64,000 bases of DNA, taken from Apostichopus japonicus (lineage: Eukaryota; Echinodermata; Holothuroidea; Aspidochirotida; Stichopodidae). The first letter of the stretch is position 1. Each line of letters begins with the position of its first letter. Location: NCBI RefSeq assembly GCF_037975245.1, contig NC_092579.1:14704178-14768177 (forward strand), given 5' to 3'. The notes beneath the pieces are model-generated. The model did not search any database and had not been told where the DNA came from. It saw only the letters and a list, made by a program, of their open reading frames with translations. The translations under genes were made by a program, and so were the position numbers. This document shows, piece after piece, positions 52,608-64,000 of the stretch.

Positions 52608-55600
52608 TCACAGCAATCCTGACATCTCGTCCATAAATTTCAGATATGCGTCCTCTTTGTTCGGCCCTTGTGCTGTCGGAGCTGGAGCCTTCTTGGTCGG
52701 TATCATCTCCTTGATTGGTTCGTTTACCTTTCCTCCTCTGGACTTTCCTTTTCCGTCCCTCTTGATCCTCAGAGAGGTTGGCATGAATCGGGTCACGTCC
52801 GCCTGTAGGTTTCTCAGCTGTGGTTTGGCCTCGATGGTGGCCGACGACCTCTGTTCTTCTGGTTCGTCGTCTTTAGACGGTATCCTGATGCTGGGTGGTG
52901 CACTCAGGACGTTAGGATTCATTGGACCAGTTGGTCCGGCCATACGAGGCGGAGCACCGGGCCGTGGCAGGGGTATCATATGTGGGGGGATTCTAGGCAC
53001 AGGGCCTCCCCTTGCCATAGGTGGTGCACCAGGAGGAGGGCCAGGGGGAGCAGTCGGGGGTCTTCCGGGTGGAGGTCCTGGGGGAATCATTCTGGGTGGC
53101 GGTGGAACCCCTCCTAATGGTGGCGGGGGTCTGAAGTTGGGAGGGAGTGGTATTCCTGCTGGGAAACCTGGAGGTACACCAGCAGGTGGCCCAGGGGGTC
53201 TAACCAGCCCTGGAGGTAGACCAGAAGGAGGTCCTGGTATCCTCATTACTTCCTCCCCTCTCTCACCACCCTTATCTCTCCTACCTCCATCTGTTGGCAT
53301 TTCATCGTCTTCATCTTCATCACTGGAACTAGCATCCTCCTTCTCCTCCTCTTCCTCTGCCCCATGTTTCTCCTTACTAAAGCTACTGGTGTCCAACTGT
53401 CCGGCCATCTTCAGCATACGAGCCTGTAAGGCAGACATCCCTGGTGGTATCCTCTCTTCATCATCTTCCTCCTCGCCTTCTTTTGTGTCGTCGGCAAAGC
53501 GGACACTTCTCTTCTTTCCTGACGGTGGGAAGAAAAAAAGTTGCAAAACTGTGTCAGTAAAGGAGTCGATCTGATTTGTACTTTACAAGCGTGACACCAT
53601 CAAACTACAGCCATCGAAACTACTGTGACTCGTGTACCTTAAAGTTTTTCAAAGTCAGACAACTTACTTTCTGATCCTGACTTAACTATTTAGCCAATAC
53701 AACCTGGAGATGTTATATTTTCTAGTCAATTCTCAAATCGACTCTCCTCCCCGAATCCCACCTCTGCCTTGAACTATCCTCCCCCCTCATCCCACTCCTC
53801 CATTCACTATACTCTGGTATTTTCTTTCTCTTTCTACATTTTTCTTACCCTGAGGCTGCTCATCCTCATTCTCATCTTCATCACTAGATGTATTTGGACT
53901 TTTGTTAACATCTTCCTTCACCGCATCTTCATCGTCGCTGCTGTCATCTTCATCATCGGTCTCCATCTCCTCACCATCTTCCTCCCCTTCCTTTCTCTTC
54001 ATCAAATCTTCCAATTCTCTCTCATCTGCAAGAAAGAAGCAGGAACACTGTCTTAGTTTGGAGTGTTTTTTTTTTTTTGGGGGGGGGGGGCATATTAAAC
54101 AATTAAACTTACGCAACATCCTTTTCTACATTGCATGTTGGATTGAATATCTACAATCTGTTAGCACCATACTGAACCATCAATAGAAGGATGAGGTACC
54201 TGAAAATATACTCTGTTACTTGCAATCACCGAATTGAATCAGGAATTATGCAAATCAGGCACCAAACACAACCATCAAAGGAAGGATGAGGTACCTAATA
54301 ATATACTCTGGTACTTTCATTCACCAAATTGAATCAGGAATTGTGGGACCAGGCACCAAACACAACCATCTAAGGAAGAATGAGGTACCTAAACGCATAT
54401 CCTGTAACACAAAAATTCAACTTAAAACCCCTTTCACATGCTACAGCAAAACAATAACATTTGCGGGACATACAAACTGACCAAGTTGCATTTAAACTTG
54501 AATAAAATGCTCTAATTTGGAGCAAACGTTTACCGACTTGAAGAACTCTTCAGTCAGATTCAGGAGTACATGAAAACTACAAATAAATGCTACATTGCTT
54601 GGCCAAAAAGGCTACATGCAAAACACAGTTTGACTGATGGGCTATGACTGCTTGAAAAGTCAAAACCACTGAAAATAATGTGAAAATGCAAGGTCCTGCA
54701 GTGAGTGATAAGAAATCTACATCTCATTCTGACCTAATCCCTTTCTTTAAAAAGTAAACAGTTTTCTTTCCCATTAATCTCTAATTCAGACGAAGGAAGT
54801 CCACATACACATGCACTTTGCAAACTGAGTGAAATATTATTTTTGTTCCATTTTGTTCCTACGGTATAAAATCTTGACATTGTTTATATATTTTCGAGAC
54901 TGTTGGTGAATGTTTCACATTTTCTAAATTACCTTCATCATCAGAGTCATCATCTTCAAAATTTTCTCTAATAATTTCTTCTTTCCTCTTCCCTTCCTTC
55001 TTTGACCTCTTGAGGGGTTCCTCTACATGTGGAGGGTATCCTGGTGGGGGTCCAGGGGGTCTTCTCCCATCTGGCAAGGAGTACGGCCATCCAAGAATAG
55101 GCATAACAGGTTGAGGGCGATAGGTGACTGTTGGAGGGATGGGGGGAGGTATAGGAGGGGGTGGCATCATGCCTGGTAAGGGTATGCTGCAAAATTGTGA
55201 GAGAAAATTTGTATTTTCTTGAAGTTTCTTATTCACATCTTAAGACCATTTTTGTCCAGTTAGGGCAGTTTTTGCTGTATAAAAACTGTACATTCATGTC
55301 ATGCTTCATAGCACTTATACTAGCAGTATAAGCAGTATAGATTACCCTGTTTTATTTAGATAAAATTTAGGAACTGTTCATACTGGCATAATGAGTGCTT
55401 TGAAGCAGGATATGGGAGGACAGTATACAGTGGTATTAGCATTCATAAATTTCCCAACTAGCTGGCATTATCATCACAGATATTATTTTTCATATGACTG
55501 GAGTATATTTATTAATTTTATCATCACAGATATTATTGTTGATATGACTGGAGTATATTTATTAATTTTATCATCACAGTTATTATTTTTCATATGAGAG

Positions 55601-58600
55601 GAGTATATTTATTAATTTTATCATCACAATTATTATTTTACATATGAGAGGAGTATAGTTATAAATTGCAAAGGTAAAAAACTGCTTTTTGAATCACATT
55701 AAGTTGCATTCTATTGTTTTTTTCTCTTTTTGATGAAAACTATTTTGTTGGTAAAACTGAACAAGAGACATGCAGCACACTTAAGGTACATAAAGGTAAA
55801 AAGGTTTTCGATCCCTTCTTGTTCTTCAATTCGAAGTATGAGCCGATGTAGGACAGTTCGACAAAATAGTATTTTTTAAATGCAGTATCCATAGCGATTT
55901 CCAAGATTTTCCACATAAAATTCATTCGTTATGAATTCTAATTTTGTTCTATTTGAAAATATATTGCTTTCCACGTCAACAACACAGAAACGAGAGGATG
56001 TAAAACATTGGCAATGTCCTTGACAATCCCATAATGTATTGTAAAAAAGATGTTTGAAAGATTAAACTCTCAATGCCCTTCTACTGCATTCTCTAATGGA
56101 ATGAGCGTTATACAAAAGCAGTGTCACCACTTGGTTGTTTAGGTAATGAGCCTCTGTTTGCCAAAAACACAAATGACATTCAACTCCTCAACTGTGACAG
56201 CAAACTTGATTCATACTGTAATACAGTAATAGCTTGTAAACTGTAACTTGTTTGTATATAACGCCATCACTGCCAGAATTGTCTTCACTTGGCATTTTTT
56301 ACTATATTTTCAAACAGCAAACTCAATACATGAGAATATTTTTGCCATATATTTTAATATATATCTTTACACCTTTGCAAAATCTATTTCCAAATATATC
56401 TTGATACGAGATTCCTTCCAGAATTAATTTTCTAATAATCACAGATACTAAATAGATGATCGGGAATCATACAACTTCACTTACTCGTATATTGGTGGCG
56501 GGTGCTTGAGGATAGAGGGCGGCGGTAGTGCTCCGGGGAGAGGAATATCTTGCAACAAAGGAATGATTGATGGTGCTAGAAAATAGAAAGAGAATTAATA
56601 ATGTTAACATCCTATCCATTCATAGCGATGCAACAACCAATATAATATAAAGCTTGAATAGAAAAGACAATAACGGGATGAGAAAACTCTAAGGATCACA
56701 AATATTATATGGCTAAAATAGAATGAACTTAATCCATATCATTGCATTATAAATCAATATTCTGTTTATATATCAATCTTTTTTTTTCTTTCTAGTTTAG
56801 CTCCTTAAATAAATGTTTTAACATGCATACAAAAGTATGAAACGTATATAAGTTAATTGAAAGCAAGAAAACCATGAAAAAGTGTTAAAGAAAGGACAAA
56901 GACAGAAAACTGCCCCTGTATTTAATAGTAACTGCTGATGAGTAAACATATTAAAATATGAAATTTGAAAAGCTCACCATTTAATGTCTCTGGAAGGGGA
57001 ATCATTTCAACGTTCACCTGTCTGGCATCTCTGATTGCCTCTGAGAAAAGAAAGTGAGAGTAAAAACAGAAATGGCTCGTTATTTATTAATGATAATCAA
57101 CAAATTAATAGGAAAATAATCAGTAGAATGATGACCAAAAAGTTTCGTTTGCCAGTTAAAGCAAGGTACTGTTTGTTCTGTGCTGACTGTTGAATGATTG
57201 AGTTTTATTGACTTTTCATAATCAGAACTTCTTTTTTATATTATATATAATAATATATTTGCTTTTTATATAGCGCTTTATACCAGCGATAGGTCTCAAA
57301 GCGCTTTAGAGACGTTATATTACCCCTGGTCAAGGATAACCTGTCCCAGAGACAATCCCTCCAGTCGGCAGCAGTTATATACTGCGCCCAATGACAAGTT
57401 ACCTCACAGGTACCCATTTAACCCCTGGGTGGAGAGAGGCAAGTCAGATAAAGCATCTTGCCCAAGGACACAACGTAATGAACTAGGCAGGAATCGAACC
57501 AGCAATCCTTGGATCACGAGTCCGACGCCTTAACCAATTGGCCACCACGCTCTTTATGAACATCTATTCTAGAACCACTGATAAAATGCTCATGAATATA
57601 TGTCGTTTCGTAATTATGAGACATACTAAGCATCTACATGTTAGATAGGGAAACCGTCTCAACACAAGGAACATTAACAAATTTGTTCAGGATTCCAACA
57701 AATTGATTATTAGAATAAATTATGAGAACAATTTATGGCCAATAATTTGACCTATGAGCAGTTTTTAAGGGTTCTACTTTTCTTATCTTCTACAATGGTA
57801 ACAGAGCCACATGATTTTAAAGGAAAATAATGATTTGAGATGACGACTCTGATGATGAAGGTAAAAGAAAATGTGAAACTTACACCAACAGTGTCTCAAA
57901 CAATTATTATTACCATTATTACCATATGACCTTTGACATCACACCGATAAACTCTCATTACCTAAGTTAATGACGCTGCCCTCTATTGAATTGGAAACAG
58001 TCTAATTAAATTTGAAATAATCTGAATATTTTCTCACCAAACTTTTTGACTTTTTCTGATCTCTTCTTCTCATACTCCCTCTCCATCTTTCTGTATTCAT
58101 CGTATCTCTCAGGTTCTTCTTTTTGCTACCAAAAAACAACAAAAATGAAAAATTTACGATAAGAAGTAATTAAAATAATACTCAAGTAACAATGTTCTAA
58201 ATACAGATCTCAAACAGGTGTGAAAGTAAGACCTATATGCATGTAAAAACTTGAGCAGTGTTGCTGTAAAATTTGTAATTCCAATCTTGGTTCGGCCATC
58301 AGTTTTGACAACTATGGATAAGCCGGTTTGAAGTTACCAACACAATTGGTTAAAAGGTGAACTGGTAACTTTTACAAAACTTTTAAATTTGTAGACATTT
58401 TCAAATTATGCGTTATGTATATTAATATGTTTTTTTTTAGGGCCTGTATATCACTGGACATGTCAATTGATTTATCCCTGTCGGACTCAAAAATTAATTA
58501 TCAGTTTACACTATAAATGGTATCATTCATATCACGCAAAATGGATAAGTTTTAAAAGCAGAATTATTCATACAGTAGATAATATTTCCACTGTGGAAAG

Positions 58601-60814
58601 TTGGCTCTCTAGAGCAACTTTTTTTTTACGAAAAGTGTTCTCACATGGCCAAAGCAAAATGCCCAGAAACGATATACAGGTCCCACAAGCCAACAATATT
58701 GTCCACATTAAACAATAAATGAAAAATGTAAGCAAAAAATTGGTGACCTGGAAGAAGATGGACATATAAAAACGTTTTTTGCTTATTTAATAAATAACAT
58801 GAAATTGAAATGAGGACTGCAAGACTGGACTTCTGTATCTGTTCGTGATGTGACCTGAAGACATTTTTGAAATCACTTCCCTAAAACTATAAAAAAAAAA
58901 AATCATTTCACCAGGCACTTTGGCAGAAGCAAAAAATTTGGCGCAGTACTATTCAGAATGACAATAAATTGATAGAATAATGCAGTCAAGCAGTTCGAAT
59001 GAAACGTCTTCGACATAACTGCGGCGTGTTCTGCAACCAGTCAGTCTCCTAATAATTTGTAGAGATTCAAATGACTCACAAAGAAACGCAAGACTCTCTC
59101 AAAAGTTTCCTTGATCTTCTTTCTCTTTTCCCTGATGACTTTCTCGTTCACATCAGTTTTACTTTCTGGATTGAGTTCTAGAGAGCAAAGACAAAATACA
59201 GATCAAGTTTACAGCAAAATCAATGTTTTGCAAGTATATCTCTTATTCTTGAATGGATGACTCTGACAAGTTTTAATCTCAAAATAATATGAAAAAATAT
59301 TCAGTCTGTGTTTTCTCTTCGACAGTCTCAGAACAACAATAACCTCAATTCCTTGAACTCTTAATATAATGTTCCGTAGGCAACTGGCCCGTTCTGATGC
59401 CCACTGCAGGACTGATATTTAAGTGCGAGCGGTAGTATGGGAGAACTTACTATCTTTTTGGACTTAATGCCTGATGGAGAGCAAGAGTTTAAGTTACAAA
59501 CACTGAGTGAAATCTTCATTAATACAAAGTTACCTTGTTGAACAACATACTTTCCAGTTTTATCAACCTTACAAGAAGGATCAGGTTACACCAGGGACAC
59601 AAAGCAAGATTTCTTACAAAGTCAAACATGCCAATGTTGTTATTAATAAAACATTATATTTCCATACCAGTTACTGTATATTATGGAGCCCTAGCAAAGT
59701 TGACCAATATTCAGTCCTTTTGCCAAGAAACAGCTCAACAAGATTGTATGAACTGTAGCTCCAGAGAATATACAATTATTCTTTCTGAACTATTCGACCG
59801 AATCGAAACAACTTTATTAATGCTCTAATTAAATTAACATTTCCCTCAACTGTTCTCTAACTTCCCTACATACTTCCCTAAAATACAAAATATGACTGCA
59901 CACCAACTCACCTTGTTCGTCAAGTAGTTCTAGATCTTGTATGAGTTGTATGGGATCTTTGGTTCTAAGCACGGCAGCTCGAACTGCCATACGCTGCTTT
60001 TTATTCTGTCAATTTTAAATGTAACACAGTGAGAAATGAATTCCTAATCAATTACAGTAATCACAGGGAGAGACCAGGGTGACAGAGAGCTGAAAAATGG
60101 CATATATATCGATTTCAAATTCCTCAAAAACTTATAACACCGATAGTCGTGCTTTAAGAATCCAACACCACCCACAAATATCACATCAAGTGCAAGAATA
60201 TTGGTATGAATATCAAAATAATCTGCCAATGCAAGCCTGCACCCCTTGATGTAATCACCAAGTATGTCAATATCAAAGCTTGAGGTCAGAAAAGTCAAAT
60301 GTAACAAGCTCGAGAAGTGATTTGATATGTTTGAGAAATTACTTTCACAGAGGAAATTGATTATTGTGCTAATTAATGCCAACAACTACAGTATCATAAA
60401 ATGTGGAGGGATTGTCTCTTTGTTTGACAGGTTATCGTGATCAGGGTAATATTGTAATACGCGTTATTGGTGGATATGTCTGCGCTTTATAAATCCTGAA
60501 TATTTTTTTTTATTATCACATAAAACATTTCCAAACTGAGATGAGAGTTACTGTATCTCTCCTACTGACTACTTCATGTGTACGTATTTACTGCTCTTTT
60601 CCAATTCAAACTAGGAATGTTTGAACTCCAAAGGACACCAATTTTTAGTGTAATTCAGATCAGAAATAACACCTTCACCAGTGCACAATATTCACTGCTA
60701 AAATTCAACAAGCGTCATTTTTTATATATGATTTGTATACTATTCTGTTGCATTTCTTTCAAGTAACTTGCATCTAAAATACCTTTTTCAATTCTCTTTT
60801 TCTGGCTTGTTTTC
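52608..60814 (-). CDS. WBP11: WW domain-binding protein 11 (9 coding exons; first coding exon missing)
   Basis: Exons in transcript order: 60783-60814, 59912-60005, 59080-59177, 58038-58125, 56978-57040, 56485-56575, 54933-55186, 53849-54025, 52608-53518. All are GT-AG, and the phases join without a stop over 601 codons. WBP11 is a nuclear splicing factor that binds WW domains (PQBP1 type) and protein phosphatase 1. The N-terminus KQARKRELKK/NKKQRMAVRAAVL is the family's hallmark basic block. NEKVIREKRKKIKETFERVL is the conserved coiled segment. Then come VEMIPLPETLN and QDIPLPGALPPPSILK, two long acidic runs, RSVRFADDT (an RVxF-type PP1 dock), a PPGPPPG/PPGR proline-rich region, and the end DAYLKFMDEMSGLL. 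The initiating MGRRS-type exon is not found up to 61346 and presumably lies beyond the LINE at the right edge. Expected full length is about 620 aa, close to the vertebrate protein. Confidence 0.95.
54176..54393. repeat. 95-bp tandem repeat in WBP11 intron
   Basis: Two full units and a partial third begin GAAGGATGAGGTACCT and contain GAATTGAATCAGGAATT and AGGCACCAAACACAACCATC. Lies between the exons at 53849-54025 and 54933-55186. Confidence 0.93.
55469..55665. repeat. 50-bp tandem repeat in WBP11 intron, four units
   Basis: Units begin TATCATCACAGATATTATT and end GAGTATATTTATTAATTT. Sequence is highly regular, with period 50, suggesting recent expansion. Confidence 0.94.
57240..57555 (-). 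mobile_element. tRNA-derived SINE with conserved core, in WBP11 intron
   Basis: Read on the minus strand: a tRNA-like head (AGCGTGGTGGCCAATTGGTT as A-box region, GGTTCGATTCC as box B near 57493), then a core with CCTTGGGCAAGATGCTTTAT and CTCTCCACCCAGGGGTTAAA, and a tail TAAAGCGCTATATAAAAAGC typical of LINE-derived 3' ends. This head-core-tail layout recurs widely in animal SINEs with shared central domains; I cannot name the superfamily with certainty. It lies in the intron between exons 56978-57040 and 58038-58125, in the same orientation as WBP11. Confidence 0.85.
60385..60512 (+). mobile_element. 3' fragment of the same SINE family
   Basis: On the plus strand, GGAGGGATTGTCTCT, GACAGGTTATC, AGGGTAATAT and GCGCTTTATAAAT match, in order, the 3' half of the 57240-57555 SINE (as read on its minus strand). 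The tRNA head and central core are absent, so this is a 5'-truncated copy. Confidence 0.75.
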
Positions 60815-61229
60815 CTGAAAAAAAAAGAAGACAGCATTGAGAGTGTTAGGACAAGATGTGGCAGTTCTTACCATGACAGGAATACAGTAGACTAATACAG
60901 TAACTTAAATGTTAACTGAGCTTTAAATCTCCCACCCCCTCCCCTACCCCATCCCAAGTTGATGTTAACGGGTCAGAACCTACACTGTACAGTAAGTTGA
61001 AAGCAAGGGGTAGTATCTGGAATAGTTTGGTGGTTCAATGTTTCAAGGATTTGGTCAAATGCCCAGGTTTTGAACACCTCATCCAAAAACAAGTACTTTG
61101 CCGAAAAATAGCTACTTACTAGTGCAACATGGTGCTTTTCATATGAATGACACAGTATGAAACTATGCAATGATCTGAGCTGCCTTCATCTGTGAGCCAT
61201 GAATGAACAGACTATGTCTGTGGTTGTAA

Positions 61230-64000
61230 ACAACCACAGTTTATTGGTGGCACTACCCTAGTGGCGACGCAACTCGCTCAAGCTCTTGAAATTTCTACGT
61301 TTTCGACACTCGTTCTACACTAGAAGTTCATGGAACATTACTGAACATGGAATCAAAGGTTCTAACGTTTGGATTAGTATTTCTTTTGGTGACGACGTGT
61401 TTCGGTTTGGGAGAAAACGATGTGTTTATATCAGCGTCTAGGCTGTACTATTCTCCAGCTCAGCTACATGCCCTACGTAATGTGAAGCGTGTAGGCCTAC
61501 ACACTGGATCTCCTAGCCTAACCAACTATGCGGACATTCCGAAAGAAATCAAGAAAAGGAAACGAAGAAAACCGGGAGGTGTTAAAAGACGGATACGTAG
61601 ACAGAAATGTAAGCCTTTTTTACCAACTATTATTATGGGTAACGTTCAATCCCTGAGCAATAAGATCGACGAGCTATGTGCCAATGTGAACTACCTAAAT
61701 GAATTTCGGAATGCTAGTCTCATGTCATTCACGGAGACCTGGCTTACTGAACATCATAATGACGCTCATGTATCAGTCAATGGATTCAAGTTAATGCGAG
61801 GTGATCGGACTACTGATTCGGGGAAGGAGAAAGGGGGAGGTGTATGCTTATATGTCAACGAGAATTGGTGCCATCCCAACCATGCAACCATCAAGCATCA
61901 TTCATGTTCTACAAACGTTGAGATTCTGACAGTCAGTTTGAGGCCGTACTATTTACCCAGGGAGTTCTCCCATGTCATTGTTTGTACTGTTTATGTTCCT
62001 CATCGGAGTGCTGCGAAACTGGCTGCTTTGGAACTGTGTGACGTGATACATGAATTGGAAACGGCATCTCCCGACGCATTATTCATCGTCAATGGGGATT
62101 TCAATCATTGTAGCCTCCGGAAAAGTAATGTGCACTACTATCAACATGTGACTTGCACAACACGGGCTACTGCTACCCTGGATTTGCTCTATTCAAACGT
62201 AAAGGATGCCTACAACTCCATTCAATTGCCAGCCCTTGGTAATGCCGATCATAACCTCATCAACTTACTACCCAAGTACAGACCTATTGTTCAGAGGCAG
62301 AAACCGTCGACCGTGACTGTTCAACAATGGAATGAAGACAGCTTAGAACATCTTAGAGCTGAACTGGATGCTACTGATTGGAATGCCTTTATAGACGCTG
62401 CCGGGGACTTGGATGAATTGACGGAAACAGTAAGCGATTACATAAATTTTTGTGTTGAACTTACAATTCCAACAAAGCATATTAAAGTTTATCCTAACAA
62501 CAAACCTTGGATTACGAAACGGGTAAAGGACGTCATCAATAGGAAGAAAGGGCTCTTCGGTAAAGGAGATCATGAGGGATTGAAGAAAATCCGGTCTAAA
62601 CTGAAAAGGATTATTCGCGAGGAGAGGGCAGCGTACAAGGACAAAGTTGAAGGGCATTTTACTGGTGGCAACATGAAGCGCGTCTGGGAAGGCGTGCGCT
62701 TGATGAGTGGTTACAACAATAAACCAAAATCTTGCCTATTACCCAGAGTGGATGAAGACTATGCGAACGAACTGAATTGCTTTTATAATCGTTTCGATCG
62801 ACAGGATTTTTCAGCTGAACACGACGATTTTCAACAGCAGTTCGCAAATTCTGACTGTGACATCACGGTTACTGAAGGTGAGGTTCGTCGTCATTTGTCA
62901 AGACTCCACTCATCGAAAGCTGCCGGACCAGACAAGCTCTCCCCGCGGGTCTTAAAACAATGTGCAATACAACTTTCGAACATTTTAACGTATATTTTCA
63001 ATCAATCTTTCACAACCCGTGTTATACCTAACTTATGGAAGCAATCATGTATCATACCAGTACCTAAAACCAGTGCAATATCATGTTTGAATGACTTACG
63101 TCCTGTTGCCCTCACTGCTGTGCCCATGACAGTTTGTGAACGTATATTTTTAGAACGCTTTAGACCATTCGTAACTCCATTTTTAGATCCTTTCCAGTTT
63201 GCATACCAATCAGATCGAAGTTGTGAAGATGCCATTCTTTTGATCCTCCATAAACTATATTCTCATTTAGAACATTCTTGCCGAGGACATTTTGCCCGTG
63301 TGACATTTTTCGACTTTTCGTCTGCTTTCAACACTATCCAACCACATATTTTAGTCAGTAAACTTAAGAATATGGACGTTCCCGGTGGTTTTATTCACTG
63401 GATTTTAAACTATTTAACTAACAGAACTCAGTTGGTGAAACTCAGCCATTCGTGTCTATCCGATGTTATTCTTTCAAATACAGGGGCACCCCAGGGAACA
63501 GTTCTAGCACCGTTCCTATTCACACTTTATACGTACGATGCCAGGTCATTAGAACAAGGGTGCTCACTCATCAAGTTTGCTGACGATACTGCCATGATTG
63601 GCTTAGTCAATGGTGATGAAGCGTATTTACGTCAAATTCAGTCTTTTGTGAACTACTGTGACCTTAACTTCCTCCAATTAAATGTTGCTAAGACCAAAGA
63701 AATGATTATTGATTTTCGTCACAATACTAATCCTCCACCCCCTGTTGTTGTCAAAGGAAGTGTAATTGATCGTGTTACGTCATATAAGTATCTTGGGGTA
63801 GTGCTGAATGATCACTTGGCATGGGGAGATCATATTGATATATTGGTTAAAAAGTTGAATTCTAGATTGTACTGCCTCCGTAAGATGTCGAATTTTAATG
63901 TTCGTCATGACATCCTTGAAATGTTTTATAATTGTACCATTAGCGGGGTTTGGCGTTATTGCTTGGTTTGCTGGGGTGGGAATGTAAACAAACATGAAAT
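61230..64000 (+). mobile_element. CR1/Rex1-like LINE, 5' part, continues past window
   Basis: Element carrying the long reading frame that begins at 61347. The exact 5' end is not fixed; the GC-richer leader from about 61230 is the likely 5' UTR. It lies on the opposite strand to WBP11, whose first coding exon is not seen before it, so it is probably in WBP11 intron 1 or the promoter-proximal region. Confidence 0.85.
61347..64000 (+). CDS. LINE ORF2: endonuclease-reverse transcriptase (partial, open to the edge)
   Basis: The frame from ATG 61347 is open for 884 codons with no stop or frameshift. An upstream ATG at 61330 stops after four codons. Residues 4-20 are hydrophobic, then a basic block KEIKKRKRRK and RRIRRQK (about 73-95). 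The APE-type endonuclease follows: MGNVQSLSNK, TETW (129-132), VNGDFNH (248-254) and NADHN (299-303) carry the expected Glu, Asp/Asn and Asp-His residues. Reverse transcriptase: KAAGPDKLSP, LRPVALT, FFDFSSAFNT (Asp 656), TGAPQGTVLAP (713-717 GAPQG), KFADDTAM (744-750), KYLGVVLND. This order and the FADD core fit the CR1/Rex1 part of the non-LTR family, used for target-primed reverse transcription. The C-terminal domain and 3' UTR lie outside. Confidence 0.95.
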   Translation, partial: MESKVLTFGLVFLLVTTCFGLGENDVFISASRLYYSPAQLHALRNVKRVGLHTGSPSLTNYADIPKEIKKRKRRKPGGVKRRIRRQKCKPFLPTIIMGNVQSLSNKIDELCANVNYLNEFRNASLMSFTETWLTEHHNDAHVSVNGFKLMRGDRTTDSGKEKGGGVCLYVNENWCHPNHATIKHHSCSTNVEILTVSLRPYYLPREFSHVIVCTVYVPHRSAAKLAALELCDVIHELETASPDALFIVNGDFNHCSLRKSNVHYYQHVTCTTRATATLDLLYSNVKDAYNSIQLPALGNADHNLINLLPKYRPIVQRQKPSTVTVQQWNEDSLEHLRAELDATDWNAFIDAAGDLDELTETVSDYINFCVELTIPTKHIKVYPNNKPWITKRVKDVINRKKGLFGKGDHEGLKKIRSKLKRIIREERAAYKDKVEGHFTGGNMKRVWEGVRLMSGYNNKPKSCLLPRVDEDYANELNCFYNRFDRQDFSAEHDDFQQQFANSDCDITVTEGEVRRHLSRLHSSKAAGPDKLSPRVLKQCAIQLSNILTYIFNQSFTTRVIPNLWKQSCIIPVPKTSAISCLNDLRPVALTAVPMTVCERIFLERFRPFVTPFLDPFQFAYQSDRSCEDAILLILHKLYSHLEHSCRGHFARVTFFDFSSAFNTIQPHILVSKLKNMDVPGGFIHWILNYLTNRTQLVKLSHSCLSDVILSNTGAPQGTVLAPFLFTLYTYDARSLEQGCSLIKFADDTAMIGLVNGDEAYLRQIQSFVNYCDLNFLQLNVAKTKEMIIDFRHNTNPPPPVVVKGSVIDRVTSYKYLGVVLNDHLAWGDHIDILVKKLNSRLYCLRKMSNFNVRHDILEMFYNCTISGVWRYCLVCWGGNVNKHE

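Noticed and set aside
52552-53574. 340-codon plus-strand open frame rich in Gly/Pro/Ser
   Set aside because: It is the antisense of the WBP11 last exon; the minus strand has the conserved proline-rich region, the PP1 dock and the family C-terminus.
62343-63995. Minus-strand frames of 62-104 codons
   Set aside because: Shadows of the LINE endonuclease-reverse transcriptase frame on the plus strand.

Overview
The window is animal nuclear DNA. It has AT-rich, intron-rich genes with GT-AG exons, long introns, microsatellites, tRNA-derived SINEs, LINEs and several families of cut-and-paste DNA transposons. Gene content (a single annexin that mixes A7 and A11 traits, FoxJ1, WBP11) together with a CR1/Rex1-type LINE, hAT and TTAA-type DNA elements fits an invertebrate deuterostome. 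An echinoderm is my best guess, from general knowledge of such genomes; the species is not determinable from the sequence alone. Nothing bacterial or viral was seen.

Layout. 1-830: tRNA-like repeat, a long (TA)n tract and one copy of a polypyrimidine-rich transposon end. 2163-14319 (+): a complete 13-coding-exon annexin A7/A11-like gene (542 aa), whose introns hold many local tandem duplications. 14320-30580: gene-free transposon territory with a decayed LINE 3' end on the minus strand (about 16780-17670), a nest of hAT-like elements (21094-23288), and a TTAA-flanked element carrying the start of a THAP domain (25326-26949) that lies between a wider pair of inverted arms. 30587-37784 (+): candidate promoter and the complete coding region of FoxJ1 (two coding exons, 470 aa). 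37785-52607: about 15 kb with no gene I can support, holding a 1232-bp hAT-type element with a perfect 8-bp target-site duplication (44969-46200), a probable nested relative, a SINE and short tandem repeats. 52608-60814 (-): WBP11, nine coding exons; only the first coding exon is missing. 61347-64000 (+): an uninterrupted 884-codon endonuclease-reverse transcriptase reading frame of a CR1/Rex1-like LINE running off the right edge. It probably sits antisense in WBP11 intron 1.

How the genes work. The three host genes have unrelated jobs: annexin is Ca2+-dependent membrane binding with a condensation-prone N-terminus, FoxJ1 is the motile-cilium transcription programme, and WBP11 is spliceosome function plus PP1/WW-domain binding. 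I see no operon-like link. The most notable unexplained structure is in the transposons: several elements with hAT-like ends share one internal module with a near-palindromic hairpin next to a constant sequence, and a TTAA element retains a recognisable THAP zinc-finger start.

All exon boundaries were read by eye from splice consensus and frame continuity; no alignment or search was run.
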